DNA of 64,000 nucleotides. Origin: CAVZXS01 sp963779325 (GTDB taxonomy: Bacteria > Bacteroidota > Bacteroidia > Chitinophagales > Chitinophagaceae). The stretch spans positions 741,351 to 805,350 of the forward strand of contig CAVZXS010000011.1 of NCBI GenBank assembly GCA_963779325.1. The letters run 5' to 3'. Made by a program: the position numbers and the translations under genes. Below, in pieces: positions 36,204-45,176 of this stretch. Positions within the stretch are counted from its first letter, which is position 1, and each line of letters starts with the position of its first letter. Below the pieces are notes generated by a model, which saw nothing but the letters and a program-made list of their open reading frames with translations, ran no database searches and had not been told where the DNA came from.

Positions 36204-37043
36204 ATGAATATAATAGAATCAGTCATCGTGGCGGTAGTAGAAGGACTTACTGAATTTTTACCCGTATCATCTACCGGGCATATGGTTATTACAAGTTCTA
36301 TGCTGGGTATTCATAAAGAAGAATTTACCAAGCTGTTCGAAGTCTCTATTCAATTGGGTGCTATACTGGCCGTAGTGGTTTTATATTGGCGCAAGTTTTT
36401 CGCCCCGATAGCTATCGGGGTTAAGCGTTGGCAGTTTTATTTAAAACTGATTATAGGTGTAATTCCTGCATTGGTATTAGGTTATTTATTTGCCGATAAA
36501 ATTGATGAAATGCTGGAAAAGCCAATGGTAGTTGCCATCAGTTTATTAGCCGGCGGTATTGTTTTATTATTTATTGATAAAGCGTTTAAAAAACCTACTG
36601 TAGAATCAGAGGACCAGGTAAGTTTTACAAAATCTTTTATGATCGGTTGCTGGCAGGTAATATCTATGATACCGGGTGTAAGTCGCAGTGCCGCTACCAT
36701 CATTGGCGGTATGCAGCAAAAACTAACCCGTAATATGGCAGCGGAGTTTTCATTTTTCCTGGCCGTACCTACCATGTTTGCCGCTACGGCGCATTCATTA
36801 GTACTAAAAAAATGGACCCATGACGGTGTAACAAGAAAGGGCTATGAAGTAATTTTAGAAAGTAAAGAAAACACAACCGCGTTTATTGTCGGCAACATAG
36901 TAGCATTTATTGTAGCCTTATTAGCCATTCGGTTTTTTATTAATTACCTGAAAGTGTATGGTTTTAAAGTATTTGGCATTTACAGAATTTTTGCCGGCAT
37001 TATTTTAATCTTATTAATATTGGCAGGCATCATCGACGGATAA
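36204..37043 (+). CDS. uppP: Undecaprenyl-diphosphate phosphatase UppP (BacA)
   Basis: A 279-residue polytopic membrane enzyme that dephosphorylates undecaprenyl-PP to recycle the lipid carrier of cell-wall synthesis. The catalytic motifs are E13GLTEFLPVSSTGHM27 and PGVSRSAATI (~153-162). About eight hydrophobic helices span the protein. Residues 66-73 (FAPIAIGV) are encoded by a perfect CCCCGATAGCTATCGGGG palindrome and lie in a loop that is shorter in relatives, so an in-frame repeat insertion is likely. It follows DUF3098 by 89 bp. Confidence 0.95.
   Translation: MNIIESVIVAVVEGLTEFLPVSSTGHMVITSSMLGIHKEEFTKLFEVSIQLGAILAVVVLYWRKFFAPIAIGVKRWQFYLKLIIGVIPALVLGYLFADKIDEMLEKPMVVAISLLAGGIVLLFIDKAFKKPTVESEDQVSFTKSFMIGCWQVISMIPGVSRSAATIIGGMQQKLTRNMAAEFSFFLAVPTMFAATAHSLVLKKWTHDGVTRKGYEVILESKENTTAFIVGNIVAFIVALLAIRFFINYLKVYGFKVFGIYRIFAGIILILLILAGIIDG
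36403..36420. repeat. In-frame 18-bp palindrome inside uppP
   Basis: CCCCGATA-GC-TATCGGGG is a perfect palindrome. A close copy (TCCCGATA-TC-TATCGGGA) lies between rplM and rpsI at 47557-47574, so it belongs to a dispersed family rather than to the uppP fold. Confidence 0.75.
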
Positions 37044-37118
37044 TTTCGGGGTGATGCAAAATGAAATTTCTTTTTGGTCGCTAATCCCTAACTTCAAGCC
37101 ACCAAACCAATACCAATA

Positions 37119-38444
37119 ATGCAAACAGCTTCTAAAAAAGTAGTAAACGGCTGGGCCATGTACGATTGGGCCAACAGTGTTTATAACCTTGTTATTACAT
37201 CTACTATTTTTCCTGCCTACTTTGAGGCCATGAGTAAAGAAAGAACGGATAGTAACGGCGTATCTTATGTTACATTATTTGGCAGAGAATATGTAAATAC
37301 ATCTTTATACAATTATGCTTTAGGTATTTCTTTCATCGTCGTAGCATTAATTCTGCCCATGCTTACTTCCATTGCCGATTACAAAGGCAATAAAAAGAAA
37401 TTTTTATTTTTCTTCTGTACCATGGGCAGTCTTGCCTGTTCAAGTATGTTTTTTTATGATTCATCCAATCTTGGTTTCGGACTGGCCGCCATGATAATTG
37501 CCTGCATTGGTTTTTGGAGCAGTTATGTTTTCAGCAACAGTTATTTACCGGAAATTGCAGCGCCGGAAGACAGGGACCGCATCAGTGCAAAAGGGTTTTC
37601 CTACGGCTATGCAGGCAGTGTTATTTTGCAAGTCATTTGCTTTGTTTTTGTAATGAAACCCGATGTATTCGGTATCGCCGAAGAAGGTACACTTAAATAC
37701 AGAATTTGTTTTCTGCTGGTAGGTATATGGTGGTGGGGTTTTGCGCAATATTCACTCAGTCGCTTACCCAAAGGAACACCGGCCGGCGATCTCAGCCTCA
37801 GCAAAGGAAATGTATTCAGCAACGGTTATCTCGAGTTGCAGAAAGTTTGGAATCAACTTACCCACTTACCTGTTTTAAAAAGATATCTCTCTGCTTTCTT
37901 TTTTTATAATATGGGTGTGCAAACTGTAATGCTTGCCGCCACTCTTTATGGTAAAAGTGAGTTAGCTATACCAACCGAAAATTTAATTATTTCTATTCTT
38001 ATTATTCAATTGATAGCTATACCGGGCGCATTTGTTATTTCGAAACTATCATCTGTCATTGGCAATTTAAAAGCATTAATGACTGTCGTTTTTGTTTGGG
38101 TACTTATTTGTATTACCGCTTATTTTATACCCAAGGGAAATGTGTATGCTTTTTATGCATTAGCCGTGGTAGTGGGTTTTGTAATGGGTGGTATACAGGC
38201 CCTAAGCCGTTCTACCTATTCCAAATTGATGCCCGAAACAAAAGATACCGCTTCTTTCTTCAGCTTTTTTGATGTTACTGAAAAAGTAGCCATTGTAATC
38301 GGCATGTTCAGTTTTGGTTATATCACAGAATTCACCGGCTCGCAACGGGCTTCAGTATTGGCATTGATGGTCTTTTTTATTATCGGTCTGTTCCTGCTTT
38401 TATATACAAAGGCGGCGCATAATAAACAGCAGGCGGTTTCATAA
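37119..38444 (+). CDS. UMF1-family MFS transporter (Atg22-like)
   Basis: A 441-residue protein with about twelve transmembrane helices. The start VNGWAMYDWANSVYNLVITS is the diagnostic opening of the UMF1/Atg22-like MFS family, and loop LTSIADYKGNKKKFLFFF is the family's A-like motif. Later segments (GGIQALSRSTYSKLMPETKD, FFSFFDVTEKVAIVIGMF) also fit. Substrates of bacterial members are mostly unknown; amino-acid or peptide efflux is suspected from yeast Atg22. The metallo-hydrolase gene starts 14 bp later, so they share an operon. Confidence 0.9.
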   Translation: MQTASKKVVNGWAMYDWANSVYNLVITSTIFPAYFEAMSKERTDSNGVSYVTLFGREYVNTSLYNYALGISFIVVALILPMLTSIADYKGNKKKFLFFFCTMGSLACSSMFFYDSSNLGFGLAAMIIACIGFWSSYVFSNSYLPEIAAPEDRDRISAKGFSYGYAGSVILQVICFVFVMKPDVFGIAEEGTLKYRICFLLVGIWWWGFAQYSLSRLPKGTPAGDLSLSKGNVFSNGYLELQKVWNQLTHLPVLKRYLSAFFFYNMGVQTVMLAATLYGKSELAIPTENLIISILIIQLIAIPGAFVISKLSSVIGNLKALMTVVFVWVLICITAYFIPKGNVYAFYALAVVVGFVMGGIQALSRSTYSKLMPETKDTASFFSFFDVTEKVAIVIGMFSFGYITEFTGSQRASVLALMVFFIIGLFLLLYTKAAHNKQQAVS

Positions 38445-38458
38445 AATTCATTTACAAC

Positions 38459-39355
38459 ATGAAACTTTATTCCATTAACACCGGCTATTTTAAATTGGAT
38501 GGCGGCGCTATGTTTGGCGTAGTACCCAAAAGCATGTGGAATAAAATAAACCCCGCCGATGAAAATAATATGTGTCGTTGGGCGCTTCGTTGTTTATTAA
38601 TTGAAGACGGCAACAAATTAATCTTGGTAGATAACGGCATCGGCGATAAACAGGATGCAAAATTTTTTGGTCATTATTATTTGCACGACATGCTGACTAT
38701 TGATGCCTGTTTGAGCAAATATGGTTTCAGTAAAAATGATATTACCGATGTTTTTTTAACGCATTTGCATTTCGATCATTGCGGCGGTTCGGTAGAAAGA
38801 GAGGGAGATAAATTGGTTACTGCATTTAAAAATGCTGCGTATTGGAGTAATGAAGAACACTGGGATTGGGCGGTTAATCCGAACGACAGGGAGAAAGCCA
38901 GTTTTTTAAAAGAAAATATTTTACCTGTACAGGAAAGCGGGCAATTAAAATTTCTTGAAGTAAGCCGTTTGCGCTCAGTTGTCAGTCATCGACCGTCCGA
39001 TGGAAAGACACTCATTACTCACCACTCACCATTCTCCAACAACTTATCTTTCTATGCCGTAAACGGCCACACCGAAAGTATGATGTTGCCAAAAATAAAT
39101 TACAAAGGAAGAACCGTTGTATACATGGCCGATTTGTTGCCATCACACGGTCATATACCCATACCTTATATTATGGCGTATGATATGTTTCCGTTAACTA
39201 CATTAAAAGAAAAGAAGTTATTTCTGCAGGAAGCTGTTGAAAATGATTATATATTATTTTTTGAACACGATGCACAACACGAATGCTGCACCCTGCAGCA
39301 AACAGAAAAAGGAATAAGACCCAAAGATTTTTTCAGGTTGGATGAGATTGGGTAA
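38459..39355 (+). CDS. MBL-fold metallo-hydrolase
   Basis: A 298-residue cytoplasmic protein with the di-metal motif H102LHFDH107 in LTHLHFDHCGG. Further ligands are expected at VNGHTESM and MADLLPSHGHIP, with the last His in FFEHDAQHECC. It resembles quorum-quenching lactonases and related hydrolases, but the substrate is not defined. Residues ~170-193 (RLRSVVSHRPSDGKTLITHH) look foreign: the DNA there is CTCA/CACTCACC-rich like intergenic repeats, and the family normally runs directly from KFLE to the FSNN strand. The frame is kept. Confidence 0.88.
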   Translation: MKLYSINTGYFKLDGGAMFGVVPKSMWNKINPADENNMCRWALRCLLIEDGNKLILVDNGIGDKQDAKFFGHYYLHDMLTIDACLSKYGFSKNDITDVFLTHLHFDHCGGSVEREGDKLVTAFKNAAYWSNEEHWDWAVNPNDREKASFLKENILPVQESGQLKFLEVSRLRSVVSHRPSDGKTLITHHSPFSNNLSFYAVNGHTESMMLPKINYKGRTVVYMADLLPSHGHIPIPYIMAYDMFPLTTLKEKKLFLQEAVENDYILFFEHDAQHECCTLQQTEKGIRPKDFFRLDEIG

Positions 39356-39410
39356 TTAATTTAAAGTTTTACACGATTAGAGGAGATCGATTTTCAATTT
39401 TTTTTTAACT

Positions 39411-39525
39411 ATGTGTTTCTATGTCTCTTATGCGCATATCACGAATAATCGGGACAGGTTTTGTTTAATTTACCACATAGCAACATATGACACAATAGGT
39501 AATCACATAGAATCTAATAGCACGA
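39411..39525. repeat. CACATAG-type dispersed repeat
   Basis: CTATGTG arms (39411-39431) face ACCACATAG (39472-39480), followed by CACATAGAA and CTAATAGCAC. The same series recurs at 61114-61186. It lies between the convergent metallo-hydrolase and subtilase genes and may serve as a transcript end. Confidence 0.65.
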
Positions 39526-39550
39526 GGTATTTCTTTTTATTCTTTTAAGT

Positions 39551-41185
39551 TTAACCGGGTTTGACAACAGCCCATTTCATTGCCATCTCCACTGCCTTCG
39601 CGGCATTCACTCTGCCATAGCCATACCATTCGCTGTGGCCTTCATCATTATAATTTCCTTTAGCCGTATCTATTTTATCAGCGGTCAGTCGCAAAATATC
39701 TTTTACATCTTTATATGTGAGTCCCGGATTAGCGGCAATCATCAATGCGCATACACCCGCCGCACCGGGGCATGCAGATGAAGTGCCTCCGAAATCATCG
39801 CAGTAGTCAGCAAAGTTTTTTCTTTTATAGCCCGCACGGCCCACTCTGTCAGTTGTCCAAATACCTTTTGTTAACGGTGCGGGATGTTTAAATGGTCTGT
39901 GTTCATAATCATTACTCGGGAAACAAACCCATATACTTTTTCCAAAATCACTGTACACACTTTTTTTACCGCGGTCATTGCAGGCAGCCACAGCTATTAC
40001 TCCCGGGTGATTAATATATTTATCGGGATCAGCATCTTCATTACCATTACCCGCAGCAAATAAAACAACACAACCTTTTCCGCCGCGTCCCTTAGTTATT
40101 GCATAATTAATTGCATCATTAGTTAAGGGTGATATGGGATGACGATGCCCGTGCAGTTTATCTTTCGGGTTCCACCATTCGCCGTCCTCCGGGCCCCAAC
40201 TGCAACTGATTACATCGGCACCGTTATCAACCGCCCACGCAATCGCATCGGCTTCATCCTTCGAACCCAATTCAGAAACATTGCGAATGGGAATCAATTT
40301 TGCTTCAGGCGCCACGCCGCAGGCTTTACCAATACCTGCGGCGCAGGCTACACCGGCGCAGCAGGTACCGTGGTTATCATCCCGCAGTTTGGGTAATGCA
40401 TTATTTGTTTTATATGAAACATCAAACGGTGCAATTATTTTTCCTTTCGTGCTGAATTCTTTGTTTCTTGTATCCACGCCGTCATCTATAACGGAGATAA
40501 CAACACCGGCTCCCTTTGTAAACAGGTGTGCTTTATCAACCGCCGCGCCGGCATTTATTTTTCGTGCACTAATTTTTGTAGCGGCTAAATGCCATTGCCG
40601 GTAATAAATTTTAGGGGCGGTTACTTTTTTTTTACCCGCTTTGCGAATCAGTTCGGGTTCGCAATACAATACTTCTTTTTTCTTTTTTAATTGTTTGCAA
40701 ATATCAAATACTTTGGTGCCGCTGCCTTTAGGAGCTGATACAAAAAAAGTATTGGCGGCATAATGAATACTTTCTTTTTCTGTAAGCTGTAGTGCCTTGA
40801 AAATTTTCTGCGCAACAGTTTTTAAAACACCCCGTTTCAATTGTATAAAAATATTTTCGGTATATAAAACGGGTTCGCCCGTATCCTTATCTACCAGTAC
40901 ACGGCCGGCGAAATCAATGCCTTTTTCTTTCTTAAAATGTTCTCTTGCTTTGTTGCGCATCGCCAGCGGATCCAATTGATTTTTCTTTACTTCTAATATG
41001 GTAACGCCGGCACGTTCTATTTTTTGTTTGATTTTAAACTTACCTGCTGTTTGTTTTGATTTCTCTGACAGCAATGCCTCAGGCAATGTTTTGCCTTTTT
41101 TAGTACGTACCACTACAAAGTTATTACTCTCTGCCAGGTCATATTTTTCGCCTTCAGAGGTATAAGTTATTTTTTGAAGCGCCAT
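39551..41185 (-). CDS. S8 family serine peptidase (subtilase)
   Basis: The start at 41185 (MALQKITYTSEG) gives 544 residues and is chosen over an upstream ATG at 41287, which would add 34 low-quality residues. A ~180-residue N-terminal propeptide-like region precedes the peptidase domain. The triad is D234 (VISVIDDGVD), H272 (DDNHGTCCAG) and S469 (GGTSSACPGAAG), with oxyanion N380 in FAAGNGN. There is no signal peptide, so it may be cytoplasmic or exported in another way. An unusual number of Cys near the active site (TCCAG, SACPG) is notable. It is transcribed alone, divergent from gnd. Confidence 0.92.
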   Translation of the reverse strand: MALQKITYTSEGEKYDLAESNNFVVVRTKKGKTLPEALLSEKSKQTAGKFKIKQKIERAGVTILEVKKNQLDPLAMRNKAREHFKKEKGIDFAGRVLVDKDTGEPVLYTENIFIQLKRGVLKTVAQKIFKALQLTEKESIHYAANTFFVSAPKGSGTKVFDICKQLKKKKEVLYCEPELIRKAGKKKVTAPKIYYRQWHLAATKISARKINAGAAVDKAHLFTKGAGVVISVIDDGVDTRNKEFSTKGKIIAPFDVSYKTNNALPKLRDDNHGTCCAGVACAAGIGKACGVAPEAKLIPIRNVSELGSKDEADAIAWAVDNGADVISCSWGPEDGEWWNPKDKLHGHRHPISPLTNDAINYAITKGRGGKGCVVLFAAGNGNEDADPDKYINHPGVIAVAACNDRGKKSVYSDFGKSIWVCFPSNDYEHRPFKHPAPLTKGIWTTDRVGRAGYKRKNFADYCDDFGGTSSACPGAAGVCALMIAANPGLTYKDVKDILRLTADKIDTAKGNYNDEGHSEWYGYGRVNAAKAVEMAMKWAVVKPG

Positions 41186-41330
41186 GGTAAAGGTTTTTGG
41201 TATGTAAAAGGTAAAACAAAAAGAAGACCGGGCAATTACCGGTGGGTGGTATTTTTTATCTTGAAACACCACCGGTAGGACCGTCAACTGTTACCTATTT
41301 GCCCTAATTTTAGCTTACTAAAATTTTACA

Positions 41331-42740
41331 ATGCAAAAAGCACAGTTTGGAATGATCGGCTTGGGCACCATGGGTCGCAACCTGATTTTAAATATCGCCG
41401 ACCACGGTATACCGGCAAGCGGTTACGACAGAAATCCCGACCAGCAAAAACGATTGACGGAAGAAGGTGCCGGGAAACCGGTTACGGTTACAACTTCTAT
41501 GAAAGAATTTACAGATAGTCTGGATTCGCCCCGACGCATCATGATGCTGGTACCTGCCGGTAAAATTGTAGATGCCGTGATTGATGAGGTACTGCCTTTT
41601 TTACAACCCGGCGATATACTTATTGACGGCGGCAATTCGCACTATACCGATACGGACAGACGAATTGAAAAATTGAAAACAACCGGCATTCATTTTACAG
41701 GTATGGGTGTAAGCGGCGGCGAGGATGGTGCAAGACTGGGCCCGAGTATGATGCCCGGCGGCAACAAAGAAAGTTATGCTGAGTTAAAAAATATTTTTGA
41801 AAAAATAGCTGCACAAACTGCAGATGGCCCCTGCGTAGCATTTATCGGAAACGGCAGTGCGGGCCATTACACCAAGATGGTGCACAACGGCATCGAATAC
41901 GCCATGATGCAACTCATCAGCGAGGCATACGCCATTTTAAAAAATGTATGCGGTTGCAGCAACGATGAAATGCATGCCGTTTTTACCGAATGGAATCATG
42001 GCCCGTTACAATCATTTTTAGTAGAGATAACAGCGAATATTTTCACCGTTGCTGATGATGCAAATACTTCGCAAAAATTAATTGACAAAGTAATGGACAG
42101 GGCGGCGCAAAAAGGTACAGGTCTTTGGACCAGTGAAAGTGCTTTGCAATTGCACGTGCCTGCTCCCACAATTGATGAAGCTGTAGCCGCAAGAGATCTT
42201 TCTTCTTTTAAAAAAGAAAGAATGATAATTTCAGGTTTTCACAAGGGCTCCATACCGTCCAATAATCATCCGGATAAAACACAAGTAATACGACAACTGC
42301 ATGATGCATTGTATTTTGGGGTGGCGATAAGCTATGTACAGGGATTGCACTTATTGCAAACAGCTTCCGCTACTTATAATTATGAGATCAATATTTCCGA
42401 AGTAATCCGCGTATGGAAGGGCGGTTGTATCATTCGCTCCGCTATGCTGAATGATTTGGGAAAAGCCTATGCAAAAAACAATCAATTGCTGAATGTATTA
42501 CTGGATAAAGAATTTTATCTGCATCTGCGAAATCACCGCAATGAAATGGTTGGCACACTCGCCATCGCCATGGATAATGAGATAGCCGTTTCCTGTATGG
42601 GCAGTTGCCTCGGTTATTTTGATATGTTCAGCACCGGCCGGTTGCCTTCCAATTTGATACAGGCGCAACGTGATTATTTTGGCGCACATACTTATGAGAG
42701 AACGGATAAAGAAGGATCCTTTCATACAAATTGGAATTAA
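41331..42740 (+). CDS. gnd: 6-phosphogluconate dehydrogenase, decarboxylating
   Basis: A 469-residue enzyme of the oxidative pentose phosphate pathway, converting 6-phosphogluconate to ribulose 5-phosphate with CO2 and NAD(P)H. The Rossmann motif is G10LGTMG15. The substrate region shows GVSGGEDGARLGPSMMPGG and the catalytic Lys/Asn helix HYTKMVHNGIEYAMMQ. The C-terminal all-helical domain ends QAQRDYFGAHTYER. Length is normal for the long (class I) form. It is followed after 3 bp by zwf and then pgl, so the whole oxidative branch is one operon. Confidence 0.98.
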   Translation: MQKAQFGMIGLGTMGRNLILNIADHGIPASGYDRNPDQQKRLTEEGAGKPVTVTTSMKEFTDSLDSPRRIMMLVPAGKIVDAVIDEVLPFLQPGDILIDGGNSHYTDTDRRIEKLKTTGIHFTGMGVSGGEDGARLGPSMMPGGNKESYAELKNIFEKIAAQTADGPCVAFIGNGSAGHYTKMVHNGIEYAMMQLISEAYAILKNVCGCSNDEMHAVFTEWNHGPLQSFLVEITANIFTVADDANTSQKLIDKVMDRAAQKGTGLWTSESALQLHVPAPTIDEAVAARDLSSFKKERMIISGFHKGSIPSNNHPDKTQVIRQLHDALYFGVAISYVQGLHLLQTASATYNYEINISEVIRVWKGGCIIRSAMLNDLGKAYAKNNQLLNVLLDKEFYLHLRNHRNEMVGTLAIAMDNEIAVSCMGSCLGYFDMFSTGRLPSNLIQAQRDYFGAHTYERTDKEGSFHTNWN

Positions 42741-42743
42741 ACT

Positions 42744-44240
42744 ATGACAACTAAAAATATCCCGGCGGGTATTGTAATATTCGGCGCCAAAGGCGATCTT
42801 ACCCGGCGCAAATTAATACCGGCACTCTATAATTTATTTATCGGCAAATACCTGCCCGCATCGTTTCGTATTTATTGTGTAGATTATTTGGCTGTAAATA
42901 CGGAAGAGTATAAAAAAGATTTACAGGCAGGTGTAAATGAATTTTCCCGCAACGGTAAAGCGGAAGAATCGGTATGGAATGAATTTGCTGCAAGGGTCAC
43001 CTATTTACAAGGCGATTTTCTTAAAGCTGATACTTTTATAGCCCTAAAAAATGCATTGGAAGCATTTGATAAAGAAAATAATAAAAGAGGAACTCGGACG
43101 TTTTACTATGCCATCGCTCCGCGGTTTATTGAAATACTGTCCGAAGCTTTGTACAAACATTTTCTTTGCAATCGCGATAATATTGACCGCATTGTAGTAG
43201 AAAAACCTTTTGGTCATGATCTTCTCTCGGCACAAAAGCTAAATCGGTTTTTACAAAAACGTTTTACAGAAAAACAGATTTACCGGATTGATCATTACCT
43301 CGGAAAAGAAACGGTACAAAACATTATGGCTTTTCGTTTCGCCAATTCTATTTTCGAGCCGTTGTGGAATAATAAATTTGTAGATCATGTACAAATCAAT
43401 GTATCTGAAAAAGTAAGTGTGGGGAAAAGAGGAGGTTATTATGATTCTGCCGGCGCATTGCGGGATATGATACAGAATCATTTGTTGCAATTGCTTTGTG
43501 TAACGGCTATGGAATGCCCGGGTCGGTACGAAGCAGAAACAATACGCAATGCAAAAGTAAAAGCACTAAAAGACATGCGGGTGTATAATGCAGCGCAGGT
43601 ATTTAAAAATATTATTCGCGGACAGTACAGTGCCGGAAAAATGAAAGAAGCAGAGCAGGTTGGTTATCGCAAGGAAGAAAATGTTTCTTCATCGTCAGTT
43701 ACGGAAACATTTGTAGCCGCCAAATTATTTATTGATAATCCGAGATGGAAGGGTGTGCCGTTTTTTTTGCGTACAGGCAAATGTATGCCGGCCCAATCAT
43801 CGGTCATTGTAATTCAATTCAAGGATTCGCCGCACAAAATATTTAAGCATGATATAGAAGCCAACCGTTTAATTATAAGTATACAACCCGAACAGGAAAT
43901 CAGTTTATTATTTGAAAGTAAAGTGCCGGGGCTGGAGATGAAACTGAAGAATACGGAAATGGATTTTACCTATAAAGATTCATTTACCGAACCGGTACCC
44001 GAGGCCTACGAAGCACTGCTGCTGGATGTGCTGAATGGTGATGCCACATTGTTTATGCGTGCCGACCAGGTGGAAGCAGCCTGGAAAATTGTAATGCCCG
44101 TTATCAATGCCTGGAAAAAATATCCGAAACAACAACTTCACTTTTATAAAGCAGGCACTTGGGGCCCCGTTGCCGGCAAAGAATTATTGAAAGGCTATGC
44201 CGCTGATTGGTATTTGTTGCCTGCGGCTGATAAGAGTTGA
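42744..44240 (+). CDS. zwf: Glucose-6-phosphate 1-dehydrogenase
   Basis: A 498-residue enzyme oxidising glucose 6-phosphate to 6-phosphogluconolactone. The nucleotide-binding motif is G14AKGDLTRRK and the active-site motif R181IDHYLGK188, with IVVEKPFGHDL before it. The C-terminal domain includes RWKGVPFFLRTGKCM and the conserved end region RADQVEAAWKIVMPV. It starts 3 bp after gnd and is separated from pgl by 124 bp that holds a short hairpin. Confidence 0.98.
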   Translation: MTTKNIPAGIVIFGAKGDLTRRKLIPALYNLFIGKYLPASFRIYCVDYLAVNTEEYKKDLQAGVNEFSRNGKAEESVWNEFAARVTYLQGDFLKADTFIALKNALEAFDKENNKRGTRTFYYAIAPRFIEILSEALYKHFLCNRDNIDRIVVEKPFGHDLLSAQKLNRFLQKRFTEKQIYRIDHYLGKETVQNIMAFRFANSIFEPLWNNKFVDHVQINVSEKVSVGKRGGYYDSAGALRDMIQNHLLQLLCVTAMECPGRYEAETIRNAKVKALKDMRVYNAAQVFKNIIRGQYSAGKMKEAEQVGYRKEENVSSSSVTETFVAAKLFIDNPRWKGVPFFLRTGKCMPAQSSVIVIQFKDSPHKIFKHDIEANRLIISIQPEQEISLLFESKVPGLEMKLKNTEMDFTYKDSFTEPVPEAYEALLLDVLNGDATLFMRADQVEAAWKIVMPVINAWKKYPKQQLHFYKAGTWGPVAGKELLKGYAADWYLLPAADKS

Positions 44241-44297
44241 TTTTTGAACTTAAACAGTGGCAGTCGGATAAATTTGCAAACAGCGGCGACCCGCTAT

Positions 44298-44317
44298 GGT
44301 TGGCGTCCTCGCCAACC
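44298..44317. repeat. Hairpin GGTTGGCG-TCCT-CGCCAACC between zwf and pgl
   Basis: Perfect 8-bp arms with a 4-nt loop and no T tract. It looks like a dispersed palindromic repeat; it could moderate zwf-pgl readthrough or mRNA stability. Confidence 0.65.
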
Positions 44318-44364
44318 ACAATAGTCAGGTTTATTTTAAATAACTTCTTAGTGATTACCGAATA

Positions 44365-45091
44365 ATGAAAAAAATAAAACCAATAAAATTAATTTGGCCC
44401 GATGCGGAAAGTCTTGCGACAGCAGCGGCTCATTTTATAGTTACTGAAAGTAATAAAGCCGTCGAAGAAAAAGGATATTTTACCATCGCATTAAGCGGTG
44501 GTAAAACACCTGAGTTATTATATAAAATTTTATCAGCAATCGCCTTTTAAAGAAAATATTCCGTGGAAAAATATTATTATAACATTCGGTGATGAACGTT
44601 TCGTACCGGCTGCAAGTGATGAAAACAATTATAAAATGGCGAATGAGGCGTTGCTGAAGAAAGTACCGCTGCAGAAAAAAAATATATTGAGAGTAAAAAC
44701 GGAAAATATCAGCCCGGCTTTAGCCGCCGCGGCATACGAAAAAAGTATTAAAAAATATATTTCTGCAAAACATCCTTTCGATCTTATTCTGTTGGGCATT
44801 GGTGAAGATGGCCACACGGCATCCATTTTTCCGGGCAGTGCATTGCTGAAAGAAAAGAAAAGATTAGTGAAAGAAGTTTTTGTAAAAGAAAAAAATATGT
44901 ACCGAATCAGCTTTACATTACCCTGCATTAACAGTGCGAAGAATGTACTGTTTATGGTAAGCGGTGAAAATAAAAATGATATACTTAAAAAAATATTTTC
45001 CGGAAAACACCCTTCATTACCTGCAGCTATTGTCAAGCCGGCGGGCAATTTAATTTGGATGATGGATGAGGCAGCAGCAGGGAAGTTTTAA
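44365..45091 (+). CDS. pgl: 6-phosphogluconolactonase, one-base frameshift
   Basis: The joined product is about 241 residues. The N-terminal part reads FTIALSGGKTPELLYKIL and then hits a stop at 44548-44550. Another frame continues QQSPFKENIPWKNIIITF, GDERFVP and GIGEDGHTASIFPG (the family's catalytic segment) to the end at 45091. Removing one base near 44533 (in ATTTTATCAG) joins them. It hydrolyses the lactone made by Zwf, and its position after gnd and zwf completes the oxidative pentose phosphate operon. The shift is probably a consensus error. Confidence 0.9.
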
Positions 45092-45113
45092 AAATAAATA
45101 CGCTTTTTTAAAC

Positions 45114-45148
45114 AAAGAAACCCTTCGAAAAAATCGAAGGGTTTCTTT
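45114..45148. terminator. Bidirectional terminator between pgl and tsf
   Basis: Perfect 15-bp arms, 45114-45128 and 45134-45148 (core CCCTTCGA/TCGAAGGG), with A-rich and T-rich outer ends giving U tracts in both directions. It ends the convergent pgl and rplM-rpsI-rpsB-tsf operons. Confidence 0.92.
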
Positions 45149-45176
45149 TATACTTTAATTACTTTATAAACTTAAC

